Positions 11,383 through 22,915 of a stretch of DNA of 64,000 nt are shown here, piece after piece. The notes beneath the pieces are model-generated. The model was not told where the DNA came from. It saw only the letters and a list, made by a program, of their open reading frames with translations, and did not search any database. Origin of the DNA: Parasponia andersonii. Lineage: Eukaryota; Streptophyta; Magnoliopsida; Rosales; Cannabaceae. Every line of letters begins with the position of its first letter. Positions within the stretch are counted from its first letter, which is position 1. The position numbers and the translations under genes are program-made. Location of the stretch: positions 744,470 through 808,469 of the forward strand of contig JXTB01000019.1 in assembly GCA_002914805.1 (NCBI GenBank), written 5' to 3'.

Positions 11383-12935
11383 TGTAAAAACCCGGAATTT
11401 TCGAGGGTAATTTGGATATTTTACCATTTTTCTAGATAAAATACTGTGGGGACTAATTTGCCAAAGTTTTGTATAGAGGGACTAAATTACAAATTTTGGG
11501 GGATTAAATTGATAGAGATTTGAAATTTTGGGGACTTATGTGAAATTTTTGAAAAATTGCACAGCCCTATAAGGTTGGACCACGTGGCCCTGCTCAACCA
11601 ATCCCCTCTCTTCTTCTCTCTCTCTCTCTCCCCGAAAATCTCTTTCTCTCTCCTCTCTCGGATCTCTTGGCCGCACCACCGCAGGACTGCTGCCCAGCCA
11701 CCGTCCGGGCCGCTCACTGACCGACGTCGACTCGCCGAGCTGCCGCAAAGCTCCGTCGTCCTTCGCCGCTTGCTGTCGCCGCCTGGTTCGCCGGGAAAAG
11801 CCATAGAAGCCGATTTGAGCTTTTTCGGTTTTTCCGTCTCCGGCGACGATTCCGGCCACCATTCGGCCTCAAACCGGTCCCGTTGGATTCGTATCATCGC
11901 AAAGATCATCAAGGTATATATATCTCAACTCCATTTTGCCCGGATTGAAAGTTACCATTTTTGGTCATTTCGAGTTTATGGTTGTTGTTCTTGATCCGGC
12001 TGTTGGATTGTATTTTTGACTACATTTTTGGAATGTACTCGGAAAATGGAGAAGTTTGATATATATATTGTGTGGTTTGGTGATCGGCACAAAAATCCAG
12101 ATCGAACGGTCGAGATTTTGTCTCATTTTGCGTGCCACCGGTCCGGTGTGGACCCGGACTCGAATTGGACAAGTTATATGTCTAACCTAGCTATTTTGGG
12201 TGCTAGGAATTCAGTGAAGAGGTCCGTTTGTGGAATTGAAGCTCAGGTGAGAGAGTTGGTTTTTCGCACGAGGACGATCGAGGCTTTGAATTGGTTCCCG
12301 ACCCTCTAGGCGATCGTCCACGACACCTTAAGGACTTAATAGCATGTGTCGCTATTCTGTTAAGGTAGGGGTTTAGTTACCTTCATTTTATACCGTTTTT
12401 GAGTTAAAACTTATTTTCTGCAGTATATAAGAACAATGTGTTTTTAATGATTTGAATTATATGTGATGGAATCTGGTTATACGATATATACTGTACTGCT
12501 CTGGGAATTTGCTGTGTGCAGGTTATTTTAGGTATAACAAAAATAGGGCCGTTATACTACCCGTTTTTCTATAAAACCCTATTATGCATGTTTTACTGAA
12601 AAACCAGAGTAAAGTAGTTTTTACACTTCAGTTCTGTATTGCACGTGTCATATGATCATACATGAGCACCGTGGGTTTTACAGTGTGGCGTTGCATGCCC
12701 CACCGTCGGTGTAGGCAATTCGATTGCCCCTCTAAGTTTGGTAGGCGACACATGGATGTCCCCTCCGGGTATGGGCTTAGGTATCAGGCAGGCTTTTAGG
12801 TACACTTAGTGCCATCTTCCTGGGTTTCCACAGATGAGAGGATATGAGCTCATGGGTATGGGTTGATTTGTGTCATGTGCATATGGAGTGATGTTTTTGA
12901 TTACACTGTTATATATATATTGGCTCCCGGTATGG

Positions 12936-12992
<57 letters not shown>

Positions 12993-13525
12993 GTGTGTGT
13001 ATGTTTTGGATTTGAACTAACTATGCAAGAGATTCCCATCACCGAACTGTTTTTTCCTGAGGTAACTATTTTCCTACTGGGCATTGTCTCCCCTACCTTC
13101 CTCCTCAGGTGGTGTCCAGTGCGATCTTGGTGATTAAGAGGAGTAAGAGGTCATCCTGATTACAGTTCATCTCGTTGTCGTAGTCTTTGGACTATTTGGA
13201 TTGTGTGTTAGCATTGAACCAAGATTACTGCTTTCTATTTTGTCTGCAAACTTATGTATGCCATTCTGGTGTTTGACTTCTGCTGTGGATGATGATGATG
13301 CTGGGTTTTGTATTTAATTTCATGTTTTTAAGTAATTGTTCAATTTATGTTTGGTGGTGTATACGAACTGTGGGAGTGGTTCATGGGATGGAATTCCAAT
13401 TATTTTATTTAAATGGACTGTTTTTATAAAAACTATAACTTTTGACACTTTTCAAATAAATTAAGAAATTTCCCACCTTTGTGAAATTCCACTTCTGCCA
13501 CTAGCCTGGGTTTTGGGTCGTGACA
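11383..13525 (+). repeat. LTR, right arm of the palindrome (plus orientation)
   Basis: This is a 2143-bp LTR starting TGTAAAAACCCGG and ending GTCGTGACA, directly preceded by a polypurine tract. Long stretches match the left LTR in inverted orientation, for example the segment around 11890-12300 against 9990-9550. The GC-rich block at about 11660-11880 is very different from its counterpart. An AT dinucleotide run fills 12938-12991. Confidence 0.87.
12938..12991. repeat. AT microsatellite
   Basis: About 27 AT units occur in the right LTR, bordered by a short GTGTGT run. The left LTR has only a short CA/TA run at the mirror position (8811-8833), so the expansion happened after the copies separated. 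Confidence 0.95.
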
Positions 13526-13530
13526 CTATA

Positions 13531-13674
13531 TGCTCTAGCTCAAGGCTCGTTGAGTCTCATAGGCCATATGTATATTGGAATAAGCATACAAATAATAGTT
13601 CGTCATTTCAATTTATAATTTTTTTATCATATTGGTCAATATTTTTGTTATAGACTGACCATAGATAGGTGCCC
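13531..13674 (+). other. CACTA segment between the two nested insertions
   Basis: These 144 bp are what remains of the CACTA element between the palindrome and the copia element. A short open stretch reads RLVESHRPYVYWNKHTNN, but I cannot match it confidently to a TNP2 segment. TTTTGTTATAG near 13640-13652 could be a splice acceptor. Confidence 0.5.
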
Positions 13675-13754
13675 TATCAGAAATAAAACTTTTTTGTGAC
13701 TCATTGGGCCATTGTTTAGTTGTTTGGACTTATGTTGTGAGTTGGGCTTATTTT

Positions 13755-13806
<52 letters not shown>

Positions 13807-14076
13807 TAATAGCCCATAGTTTAACATCCAAGTTTCTAGAGTATTCTTGTATTTACTAAATTACTCTTGTATTTGTATAATTAATTAGGTGATGGAGGTT
13901 ATATAGAACATCTAGAATCATCCTTTGAGTAGTATAAATAGAGTGCACCTCCCCCCATTTTGTATCAAGCAAAAGAGAAACAATTCAAGTAGTAATACAA
14001 GTTCTTCTCTTCCACCAAAATTCTCTCTAGTTTCTTTTTTAGCCTTTCTAGCTTTAAAAATCTCCTATTTTTAACA
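13675..14076 (+). repeat. 5' LTR of the copia element
   Basis: The 402-bp repeat ends TTTTTAACA; the expected starting TG has mutated to TA. A TATA box (TATAAATAG) lies at about 13935-13943. A TG microsatellite of about 25 units occupies 13756-13805, while the 3' LTR has only about six units there, which explains the length difference. Confidence 0.9.
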
Positions 14077-14079
14077 AAG

Positions 14080-14090
14080 TGGTATCAGAG
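14080..14090 (+). promoter_or_regulatory. Primer binding site of the copia element
   Basis: TGGTATCAGAG, complementary to the initiator Met tRNA 3' end, starts 3 bp after the 5' LTR. Confidence 0.9.
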
Positions 14091-14483
14091 TAAGGTTATG
14101 AGTTCTCTTGAAATTCTAAGTATGCTTTATGGTTGCAGTTTTGACTGATCTTCCACATCAGAAAAGAATTTTTGAGGTTGAGAGTATTAGCTATTTATTC
14201 CAAACATTCTACTATTACAAATCAAATTAAAGAACTCGATGAGACGAACATGTTGCCATAAGAATCAGCCCAATCGGAGTTTGAATGAGTCTGAACGAGT
14301 CGTCGGAAATTTGCTGCCACAAACTAAGTCAACTCACTGAGTTGAGCCGAGTCATAGCCATTTGACCGAGCTGTTGACCAAGCCATCAGAGCTGTTTGAC
14401 CACACCGTTGACTAAGTCATCAGAGCCATTGACTGCACTGTTAACCAACCTGTTGACCAGCGTTGACCGTTGACCGCCCTGTT

Positions 14484-15390
14484 ATGGCTACCGGTAGTTT
14501 AGCATCTTTTCAAGGCAGCAACTTTGATAATTGGACTATCAAAATAAAAGTCCTCCTTGGAGAACATAATGTTTGGGGAGTAGTAGAGAAAGGCTACGAA
14601 GAGCCAAGAGATTAGACAACACTATCTTTAACACAGAATGATAGTTTAAAAGATTCAAGAAAGAGAGACAAAAAAGCTCTCTTCCTTATCTACCAGGCCT
14701 TAGATGACAACGGGTTTGAGAAAATCTTAAGTGCAACCTCCGCTAAAGAAGAATAGGAGAAACTTCAAATTTCATACAAGGGAGAAGAAAAGGTCAAAAA
14801 GGTCTGCCTTCAAACTCTAAAAGGAGATTTGATTTATTACACATGACAGAGACTGAGTCAGTTTTTGACTACTTTTTTAGAATTCTAACCATTTCCAATC
14901 AAATGAAGAGAAATGGTGAGAAACTAGAAAATATTGCGATCATGGAAAAGATTCTTCGATTGTTAGACCCAAAATTCGAGAATATTATCACTGTCATTGA
15001 AGAAACCAAAGACTTAGGAGCCATGACGATAGAACAACTCTTGAGTTCCTTGTAAGCCTATGAAGAAAAGAAAAAGAAGATGCGAAATTTCAAAGAGCAG
15101 CTCCTTAAAACTCAACTCTAAGAAAAATAAGAAGATTCCGGCAATGGAAGAGGATATGGAAGAGGTCGAAGCCAAGGAAGAGGCCGTGGACATGGAAGAA
15201 GAGGAATAGGATACTTCAACAACAATATGAAAATGAAGATAGACGAGAAAGTTTGACAAGAGGTCGTGGAAGAGGTAACCCACGGCGTTGGCATGTCAAG
15301 TCCCAAATCAAGTATCACAACTATCAGAGATATGGTCATTATGTTTCGGAATGTAGAGCTCAAAAGAAGGTGCAAGAAAGAGCCAACTAA
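14484..15390 (+). pseudogene. Copia gag (UBN2-type), broken
   Basis: The start MATGSLASFQGSNFDNWTIK followed by LLGEHNVWGVVEKGYEEP is the N-terminal gag pattern of copia elements. A second open part at 14843-15055 reads SVFDYFFRILTISNQMKRNGE and IMEKILRLLDPKFENI, again typical. An Arg/Gly-rich stretch follows. A zinc-knuckle relic near 15310-15360 keeps the GHYVSEC half but has lost the first cysteines. At least four stops break the frame, for example after YEEPRD and EQLLSSL. Confidence 0.88.
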
Positions 15391-15399
15391 GATAAAAGA

Positions 15400-18300
15400 C
15401 AAGAGGAAGATGTGTTGTTGTTAGCATGCAAGGAGACCAATGGTTACCAAGAAAATTTATGGTATTTTGACAGCGGAGCAACCAATCATATGTGTGGAAG
15501 AAGAGATATGTTCGTAGAGCTTGAAGAGTCAGTGACTGGGAAAGTTTCATTTGGAGATGATTCCAAAGTAGCAGTAAAGGGCAAAGGTAAAATTCTCATA
15601 TGTTTGAGAAATAGAGAACATTGGTTTATTCCAAACGTTTACTATGTGCCTAACATGAAGAGTAATATCTTGAGTCTTTGCCAACTCTTAGAGAAAGGCT
15701 ATGATATTCACATGAAAGAAATAGTCTTTCTTAAAGAGACAATAGAAACAAGTTAATTACCAAAGTGCCAATGACAAGAAATATAATATTCTTGTTACAC
15801 ATTCAAAATGACGTAGCAAAATGTCTAAAGGCTTGCTACAAAGATTCATCATGGCTTTGGCAATCTAGAATTACTAGCAAAGAAAGAGATGGTTCGAGGT
15901 CTACTCTTTATCAGTCAACCTGACCAATTATGTGAAGGATACTTATTAGGAAAGCAATTCAGAAGAAGCTTTCCAAGAGAATCGAGTTCCTAAGCCTATA
16001 AACCACTTGAGCTCATACATACCAACATGTGTGGTCCAATAAGATCAAGCTTTCTTTGTAAGAGTAACTACTTTCTCTTCTTTATCGATGATTTTTCAAG
16101 AAAGACCTGGGTGTATTTCTTGAAGGAGAAATCAGAAGTGTTCAAAAAATTCAAGAAGTTCAAGGCACTTGTTGAAAAGGAAAATGGTCGAAGTATCAAG
16201 GCAATGAGATCTGATAGAAGAGAAGAATTCACATCCTACGAGTTTCAGAAGTATTGTGAAGACAACGGCATTAGCCATCCTTTAACAGTACCAAGATCTT
16301 CCCAACAGAATGGTGTCGTAGAAAAGAAGAATAGAAAAATCTTAGAAACAGCTAGAAACATACTCAAAATAAAGGAACGCCAAAGGAGTTTTGGGCTGAA
16401 ACTATAGCTTATGCAGTTTACCTGTCAAATCGTTCTCCAACAAGAAGTGTATAGGGAAAGACGCCACAAGAAGCTTGGAGCAGAAGAAAGCCTGGAATCT
16501 TTCACCTAAATGTGTTTGGAAGCATAGCTTATGCTCACGTGTCTGATGAAAAGAGAACCAAGCTCGACAATAAAAGTGAAAAGTTTGTCTTCATCAACTA
16601 TGACTCTATCTCAAAAGGCTACAAGCTCTATAATTCAAACAATGGCAAGACTATTATTAGTCATGATGTGGAGTTTGACGAAGAAAGAACCTGGGAATGG
16701 CATACATAATAGGGAAATTATGACTTCCTACCATACATTGAAGAAGAAAGCAAGCAACAAAGAATGAAGCAAGTAAGAGAAGAACTGCAAGAGCCTATTA
16801 CTCCACCTACTTTACTAATGGCAAGTACTCATCAAGAAACAATACTAGGATCATTTTCAAGCAGTACTTCAAGTGAAAGGATACAAAGATTAAGGAGCTT
16901 ACAAAAGATATATGAGGTGATTGAGAATTAAAATAACTTGACTCTCTTTTCCCTCCTTGTTGATTATGAACCATTAAGCTTTGATGAAGCTACACAAAGT
17001 AAAGAGTGGCGAGATGCGATGGATGAAGAAATAAAAACAATCACAAAGAATGATACATGGGAGCTTGCTACACTTCCAAAAAGAGCACAAAGCAATCGGC
17101 GTGAAATCAGTTTACAAGGCTAAAAAGAATGCTAAAGGAGAAGTGGAGAGATATAAGGTAAGATTAGTTGCGAAGTGATACAGTCAAAGACCCGGCATAG
17201 ACTATGATGAGGTATTTTCTCCTGCCGCCCGTCTAGAAATGGTACGATTGATCATTTCATTGGTTGCTCAAAATAAATGGAAAATTCAACAAATGTATGT
17301 CAAGTCTACTTTCTTAAATGGAGTCCTTGAAGAGGAAGTCTATATAAAGCAACCATATGGGTATGAGATTAAGGGACAAGAAGATAAGGTCCTAAAGTTG
17401 AAGAAGACCCTTTATGGATTAAAGCAAGCACTAAGAGCATAGAATAGCTACATCGACAAGTACTTCAAAGATAACAACTTCATTAAATGTCCTTATGAGC
17501 ATGAATTGTACATTAAAGTAAAATATGGAGATCTCTTGATCGTGTGCCTCTATGTCGATGATCTGATCTTCATGGGGAGTAATTCATCCATGTTTGAAGA
17601 GTTTAAGAAAGTAATGACAAAGGAGTTCGAGATGACTAACATCGGACTCATGTGTTACTATCTTGACATTGAAGTGAAGTAAGAAGAAGATGGAATTTTC
17701 ATTTCATAAGAAGGCTATACTAAAGAGATCATCAAGAAGTTCAAGATAAATGATTGCAAGGCTGTCAATATATCGATCGTATGTAGAATCAAGCTATCAA
17801 AGCATGATGATGGAGAAAAAGTGGATCCAACACTCTACAAGAGCTTAGTTGGAAGTTTGCACTACCTGACTTGCATAAGACCTGACATTCCCTATACTGT
17901 GGACCTGGTAAGTCGTTACATGGAATCTCCCACAATCACTTACTTGAAAGTTGCCGAAAGAATCCTTCAATATATTAAAGGTACAACTAACTTTGGCTTA
18001 TGATATTCATTATCTAATAACTATAATCTTGTAGGCTATAGTGACAGTGATTAAAGTGGAGACTTAGATGATCGAAAAAGTACAAGTGGTTTTATATTCT
18101 TCATGGGAAGCACTGCTTTCACATGGATGTCTAAGAAGCAATCAATCGTCACACTTTCAAGTTGTGAAGCAGAGTATATTGCAGTTACATCATGTGTCTG
18201 TCATACGATTTAGCTAAGAAATTTGTTGAAGAAATTATGCATTCTGCATAATGAACCCACAAAGATCTATATTGATAATAAATTAGTAATTGCTTTAGCA

Positions 18301-18480
18301 AAGAATCCCATCTTCTATGATAGAAGTAAGTACATTGATACCCACTACCATTATATAAGAGAATGTATTGCAAAAAAGAATGTGCAACTGAAGTATATGA
18401 AGACTCAAAACCAAGTGGCAGATATTTTCACCAAACCACTAAGCATGAAGATTTTCTTAAGTTAAGAAATTTACTAGGTG
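15400..18480 (+). pseudogene. Copia pol (protease, integrase, RT, RNase H), broken
   Basis: The protease has WYFDSGATNHMCG at about 15460-15500. The integrase core is open at 16027-16407, with FIDDFSRKTW, RSDRREEFTS in place of RSDRGGEF, and QQNGVVEKKNRKI. RT has KSTFLNGVLEEEVYIKQP, KKTLYGLKQALRA and LYVDDLIFMG (the YVDD box, about 17549-17578). RNase H shows DDRKSTSGFIFFMG, SSCEAEYIA and the closing ADIFTKPLS at about 18418-18444. Single-base stops separate these open parts. The element encoded its own replication enzymes but is dead. Confidence 0.92.
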
Positions 18481-18503
18481 TCACAAATCAAGTTTAAGAG
18501 GGG

Positions 18504-18870
18504 TCTTAGAAATAAACCTTTTTTGTGACCCATTGGGCCATGGTTTAGTTATTTGGGCTTATGTTGTGAGTTGGGTTTATTTTGGTGTGTGTGTGTGTCT
18601 AATAGCCTATAGTTTAATATTCAAATTTCTAAAGTATTCTTATATTTACTAGATTACTCTTATATTTTATATAATTAATTAGGTGGTGGATGTTACATAA
18701 AACACCTAGAATCATCTTTGGAGTAGTATAAATAGAGTGCTCCTCCCTCGATTTTGTATCAAGCAAAAGAGAAATAATTCAAGTAGTAATACAAGTTCTT
18801 CTCTTCCACCAAAATTCTCTCTAGTTTCTTTCTTAATCTTTTTAGCCTTAAAAATCTCATATTTCTAACA
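18504..18870 (+). repeat. 3' LTR of the copia element
   Basis: The 367-bp repeat is colinear with the 5' LTR, ends TTTCTAACA and is followed by the target duplication TGCCC. Its TG run is short (about six units). Confidence 0.9.
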
Positions 18871-18875
18871 TGCCC

Positions 18876-19660
18876 TTACCAACCCCATCGACTTCTGGCA
18901 ATACGGGTACAACAAAGAACTCTCACTAGAAGAATGACTTCATAGGAGATAAACATAGAAGTTCAATTTTTTTTTTCAATTCCAAGTTTTTATATAATAA
19001 TAAATTAATTATGAGTAATTTTTGTTCTATAAGAGGAGATGGTCAAGTTGGGAGAGGATGTTGTGACTCAGGCTCAAATATAGTTACAGTCTCTGTCATC
19101 TGAACAAGTCGGAGTAGCTGAGTCCGTTCATAGAAGTTCAATTTTTTTTTTCAATTCCAAGTTTTTATATAATAATAAATTAATTATGAATAATTTTTGT
19201 TCTATAAGAGGAGATGGTCAAGTTGGGAGAGGATATTGTGACTCAGGCTCAAATATAGTTACAGTCTCTATCATCTAAACAAGTCGAATTAGCTGAGTCC
19301 GTTATTAGTCCACCTATTGTTGACAATTGCTCAATTATGATACAGACACTTGATCAGCACTCGAGGTGGCAGAAAGGTGTCGAGTCGATGCCTAGGCTCA
19401 AGGTCATTAGTGGACCAAGGGCAGTAAGCAGCATTGGTCCTTAAACTATTCAGTGGGAGTAGGCCGAAACCATTGCAAGCTTGCAGTGGCAATTGGTAGA
19501 GTAAGAACAAGAGCACCAACACTCACTAGACGAGATTCAACGAGAATTGGAGGCCTATCGACAGCTAGCAAAAGCTGATGACTACCTTTATTGCTCAGCT
19601 CTTAATACATCAGGCTTCAACTTCCAATCTCTCGCTCCACCACCTCCGCCTAGTTAGGTC
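18876..19660 (+). pseudogene. CACTA second-ORF remnant (coiled-coil C-terminal region)
   Basis: After the copia element the CACTA sequence resumes with scattered coding: EEMVKLGEDVVTQAQI at about 19040 and again in the duplicated copy. Further on come ETIASLQWQLVE, then HSLDEIQRELEAYRQLAKADD, ending SLAPPPPPS and a stop near 19657. Many plant CACTA elements carry, downstream of TNP2, an ORF that ends in a coiled coil followed by a proline run. The assignment rests on this pattern and on position. Stops are present. Confidence 0.6.
18954..19303 (+). repeat. Tandem duplication, 2 x 175 bp
   Basis: Copies at 18954-19128 and 19129-19303 are nearly identical over their whole length. Each contains a T-rich, AT-rich intron-like stretch, an acceptor-like CTATAAG, and the short coding segment reading EEMVKLGEDVV. 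Only a few substitutions separate them, so the duplication is younger than the decay around it. Confidence 0.92.
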
Positions 19661-19789
19661 ATCTTTTTTTAAATTTTTTCTCTGTAAAATATAAGTACTT
19701 TTTTATATATTTTTATTGCATTTTAAACAAAAATAATAATTTATTTAATATATCTTATTTTATTTTTATATTTTATTTGAGAGAAACCT

Positions 19790-20317
19790 TTTACTGACGT
19801 CTTTTAGCATCGACAATGGTAATTTTTAAAATTAATAACATAATCTTTCCCAACAGGTTCAAGGATCAGCAATTATTATTTATTTTTTTTTAAAAAATGT
19901 TTCCCGACGATAGTCCTCTCGGTAAAAGTTGTTTAATAAATTAATGGAAAAACCTTTACCGATGCATCATATCGTCTGCAAATTTATTTTTGTAAAGAAA
20001 AACTTAATAGAAAAACCTTTTACACGACGGAAAATGTGTACGTTCACGGACGTGTTGTGTAACGTCGTTGGGAAATAGTTGACCAGTACAGCAATTTGCG
20101 ACGTTATTTCCCAACGAGACACTTTTTTCTGACAACCTTATTCCGTCAGTAAACACCTCCTTCGCTGACATCTTTATCCTTTTATCGCTAAGGTACTTTT
20201 GCCCACACTCTTTTTTGCCGATGGAAGTTCCCGACGCATTTCCGAATCTGGGAATCTTTCCCGTCGCATTTCCTATATTTTCCACGAAGCGTTGAGTGCC
20301 CGCCCGTTCTTATAGTG
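19790..20317 (+). repeat. CACTA 3' subterminal repeats and terminus
   Basis: Short related motifs recur in both orientations (CCGACG, CGTCGG, TTTCCCGACG-like and their complements, and AAACCTTTTAC-like). This is the expected layout of CACTA subterminal regions where transposase binds. The terminus TTCTTATAGTG is at 20307-20317. Confidence 0.8.
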
Positions 20318-21479
20318 AGTTGACGTATGCATACATGTATATACATATATATAGAAGTACAAACGTTACTGGATATTTCTGGTTTTTACTTCATGCTCTG
20401 GATCATAGCAAACAAGTTACCTAATGCTGCAACAGATTTCAATTATTGTACATATAATTTAGATGGTTGTGGGTCCATGAGCTTCTACGGTGCCTACTTG
20501 ACGTGGAATAGTAATTAAATGTTTTCGTATCCAATATGATTCAGAAATAAATTTGATTAATATGTGAGCCAAAGAATTATATATTTATTGCCGATTTGAT
20601 TAATTCCCTTTAGAAATGTTACATGTCTCGCGAGATTATCTAAACGTAATGGTAATTAAACTAATGTGGTATCATATACTTAGATAGTAGTGTTTAAAGT
20701 TTTTCTACCCGCTCATAAATTACCATATAAAAATTCACTTCATTCAACGCATTCATATATATAGAAAGAAGTGTTACGGATGTTTAGTATTTCCCCCTTT
20801 TTTTTTCTTATCAAGAATTCTCTCCTCGGTCATGTAAATAGTATCAACTACCAAGTAAAGTTGGGAAAATTTCGTACTAGGAACACTTCACATGACATCA
20901 AAATGATTATTTCATTTAAAACAATATTTTGGAGTTCAATCAAATTTTGTGATTAAGCCTTAAATACACCATTATTGTATGGTTAGTAAAAATTAATAAA
21001 GGCTTTAGCCAATTGGCTCGATAAAATTAAAAATTATGTGACACAATTTCATTGGAAGAAATTTCACACGTGTAACCAATTCAGACACGTCGCCAATCGA
21101 CACGTCTTTTGACAAAAATATATGTCGTTTTGGTTCGTGTGACATGTAGTACACGAAGGCTCAAGAAAACGACACTTGACCTTGCAACAAAACTACTCAT
21201 AGCTTACAAATAGAGCTACATGTCGTTTTGTGTTATTCTTCCTACACTAAAAACGACTCTATATTTGGATCAAAAGCTAAAACGGTGTTCTCCAACCATT
21301 GGAGTATTTCTTCACCCATTTAGGAGCTTCTGGAAATATACATGTGACCATTTTTCCCTAGCTAAGCTTCTTAAGCTTGACATGAAGTGCAAGAGAGGTG
21401 TCAACACCATAAAGACTCTTGGAAGCCAAGAAAGAGACATCTCCCAACATCACATTGACACCTCATTGGATTGAAGTCA

Positions 21480-21830
21480 AGAGCTATTTGGTCATTTGAA
21501 GAGTGATGCCACGTTATTGAATCAATTATACTTAAGTTTACTATTGTAATATTAGGCTATTTTGTAACCTTGATTAAGAGCATTCCCCTTGCCTATAAAT
21601 AGCAAGGTAGCTCTCATTTGTGAGGGATCTGATTCCTTTTCGGCTCATTCATCTTCCTAATACAATATCGCTCTCTTTCACTCTTTTGCCCTCTTGTTCT
21701 CTCGTTAGCTTTTTGTTCACCCAAAGCATTAATCTTTTTTTTCTTCTGCTCGTGTTCCTTGTTTTCCCGTAACCACTACCACTATTTTCTTATTAATCCC
21801 ATAAACATCCATCTCCATATTACGCAAGAA
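21480..21830 (+). repeat. LTR-like segment (possible solo LTR)
   Basis: A TATA box embedded in a perfect short inverted repeat (CCTTGC, TATAAATA, GCAAGG at about 21588-21607) is followed by a C/T-rich leader, as in the R region of plant LTRs. Ends and target duplication could not be defined, so this is a tentative call. Confidence 0.35.
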
Positions 21831-22915
21831 TCGACCTGTGACTCCCTTTTTCTTCATTCTATATCCATATACTTGTGTTTACATGCAATCTTAGCTATTC
21901 TTGCCATTGTCCCCAAGCCGTGATCACTTTGGCCAATCTTCACCATCATTCCTCCTCGGTCCCTGAGCAATTCATACACTCGTCTTCTAGTCATCTTTGC
22001 TTTGTTATTTGTTTCACAAACTAAGCGCTTGTTTCTTGTTTTTATCACCATCTCTTGTCATTTTAATTTGCATTTCATTTATATTTATGTGATTTTAGTG
22101 TTAGACATGACTAACAAGTCTTCTTGCATGCATGCAAGTGTACACATGTCCATTCATACATGCATTTATATTGTCACATTCTTGGCATCATTGTCCTATA
22201 CTAATTTCATAACATCATTAGTATAATATATATATGTTAGTCATGATACACCTTCACGTACATATCCTAGACTTGGTCTCCAAATCACCCTTTTCTATTT
22301 CTACATACACACGTTCATATATACATACACTCTATAAATTTTATCATTAATATCACTATCACATTTTGCATAAGCAATCTTTGGGCACCGAGCTATTCTT
22401 CGTAAATTTTATGCTTGACCTGTAGCACAAGTTCGAGATATTGTAATCTCATTTTTTTTTATCATATTATCTATATTACTATTATTATTGTCATTATTAT
22501 TACTATCATCATTGTTAATATCATTATTATCTCTGTTACTTAGCGAGTAATTCGAATTGCTACTATAGGTGCAATTACTTACTCTACTATCCATTTCTTT
22601 TTAAAGTAATCAGTATTACTGTTCTAAGTATGATCAGTTACTTTACTCCCCTCTTTGAATTATTGTGTGTATTTATTTAGTGATCTGTTTTTCTTTGCGA
22701 CCGGTCATATCACTTTATTTAAATTCCAACACTTTAATTTCAGTTCTTTAATATCATGTCCTTTTCTGATGATATGGCCAGTCTTATTGCCTCAGAATTC
22801 TAACTCTTCTAAGTTTAATTCCAACTGACACTATGGTCGGTTAATCCGCCTCTATTAGTTTCTAACTCTTTAATTTCGAATTTCATATATTAGTCGTTCA
22901 TTATATTATTATAAT

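Larger units (their letters stand above)
8266..13525. mobile_element. Palindromic Ty3/gypsy structure: two 3' ends (pol end plus LTR) joined head to head
   Basis: The left half reads LTR then the end of pol on the minus strand. The right half reads the end of pol then LTR on the plus strand. The outer ends are TGTCACGAC and GTCGTGACA, flanked by GTATA (8261-8265) and CTATA (13526-13530), a 4-of-5 target duplication. The symmetry centre is at about 10925. Sequence matches in inverted orientation from 10920/10931 outward through pol and most of each 2.1-2.2 kb LTR, with one strongly diverged GC-rich block. No gag, protease, reverse transcriptase or integrase core is present on either side. Confidence 0.88.
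13675..18870 (+). mobile_element. Ty1/copia retrotransposon, near complete but inactive
   Basis: LTRs at 13675-14076 and 18504-18870 flank a gag-protease-integrase-RT-RNase H order, which is Ty1/copia. The identical 5-bp sequence TGCCC lies at 13670-13674 and 18871-18875, so both ends are secure. The primer binding site is at 14080 and a purine tract (AAGAGGGG) lies just before the 3' LTR. Many stops interrupt the frames. The two LTRs differ at scattered positions and in microsatellite length, so this is not a recent insertion. Confidence 0.93.
6469..20317 (+). mobile_element. CACTA (En/Spm) transposon, 3' part, split by two nested insertions
   Basis: The pieces of one plus-strand CACTA element are 6635-8262 (TNP2 transposase), 13531-13674, and 18876-20317 (second ORF and 3' terminus). 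The element ends TTCTTATAGTG at 20307-20317, the complement of the CACTATAAGAA terminus that names the group; AGT follows as the possible 3-bp target duplication. The 5' terminus is not in the window. It should lie beyond the gypsy element if that was inserted into the CACTA element. Nested in it are the retrotransposon palindrome (8266-13525) and a copia element (13675-18870). Confidence 0.85.

Noticed and set aside
12806-13133. Frames with Tyr-Ile repeats on both strands
   Set aside because: They are translations of the AT microsatellite within the LTR.
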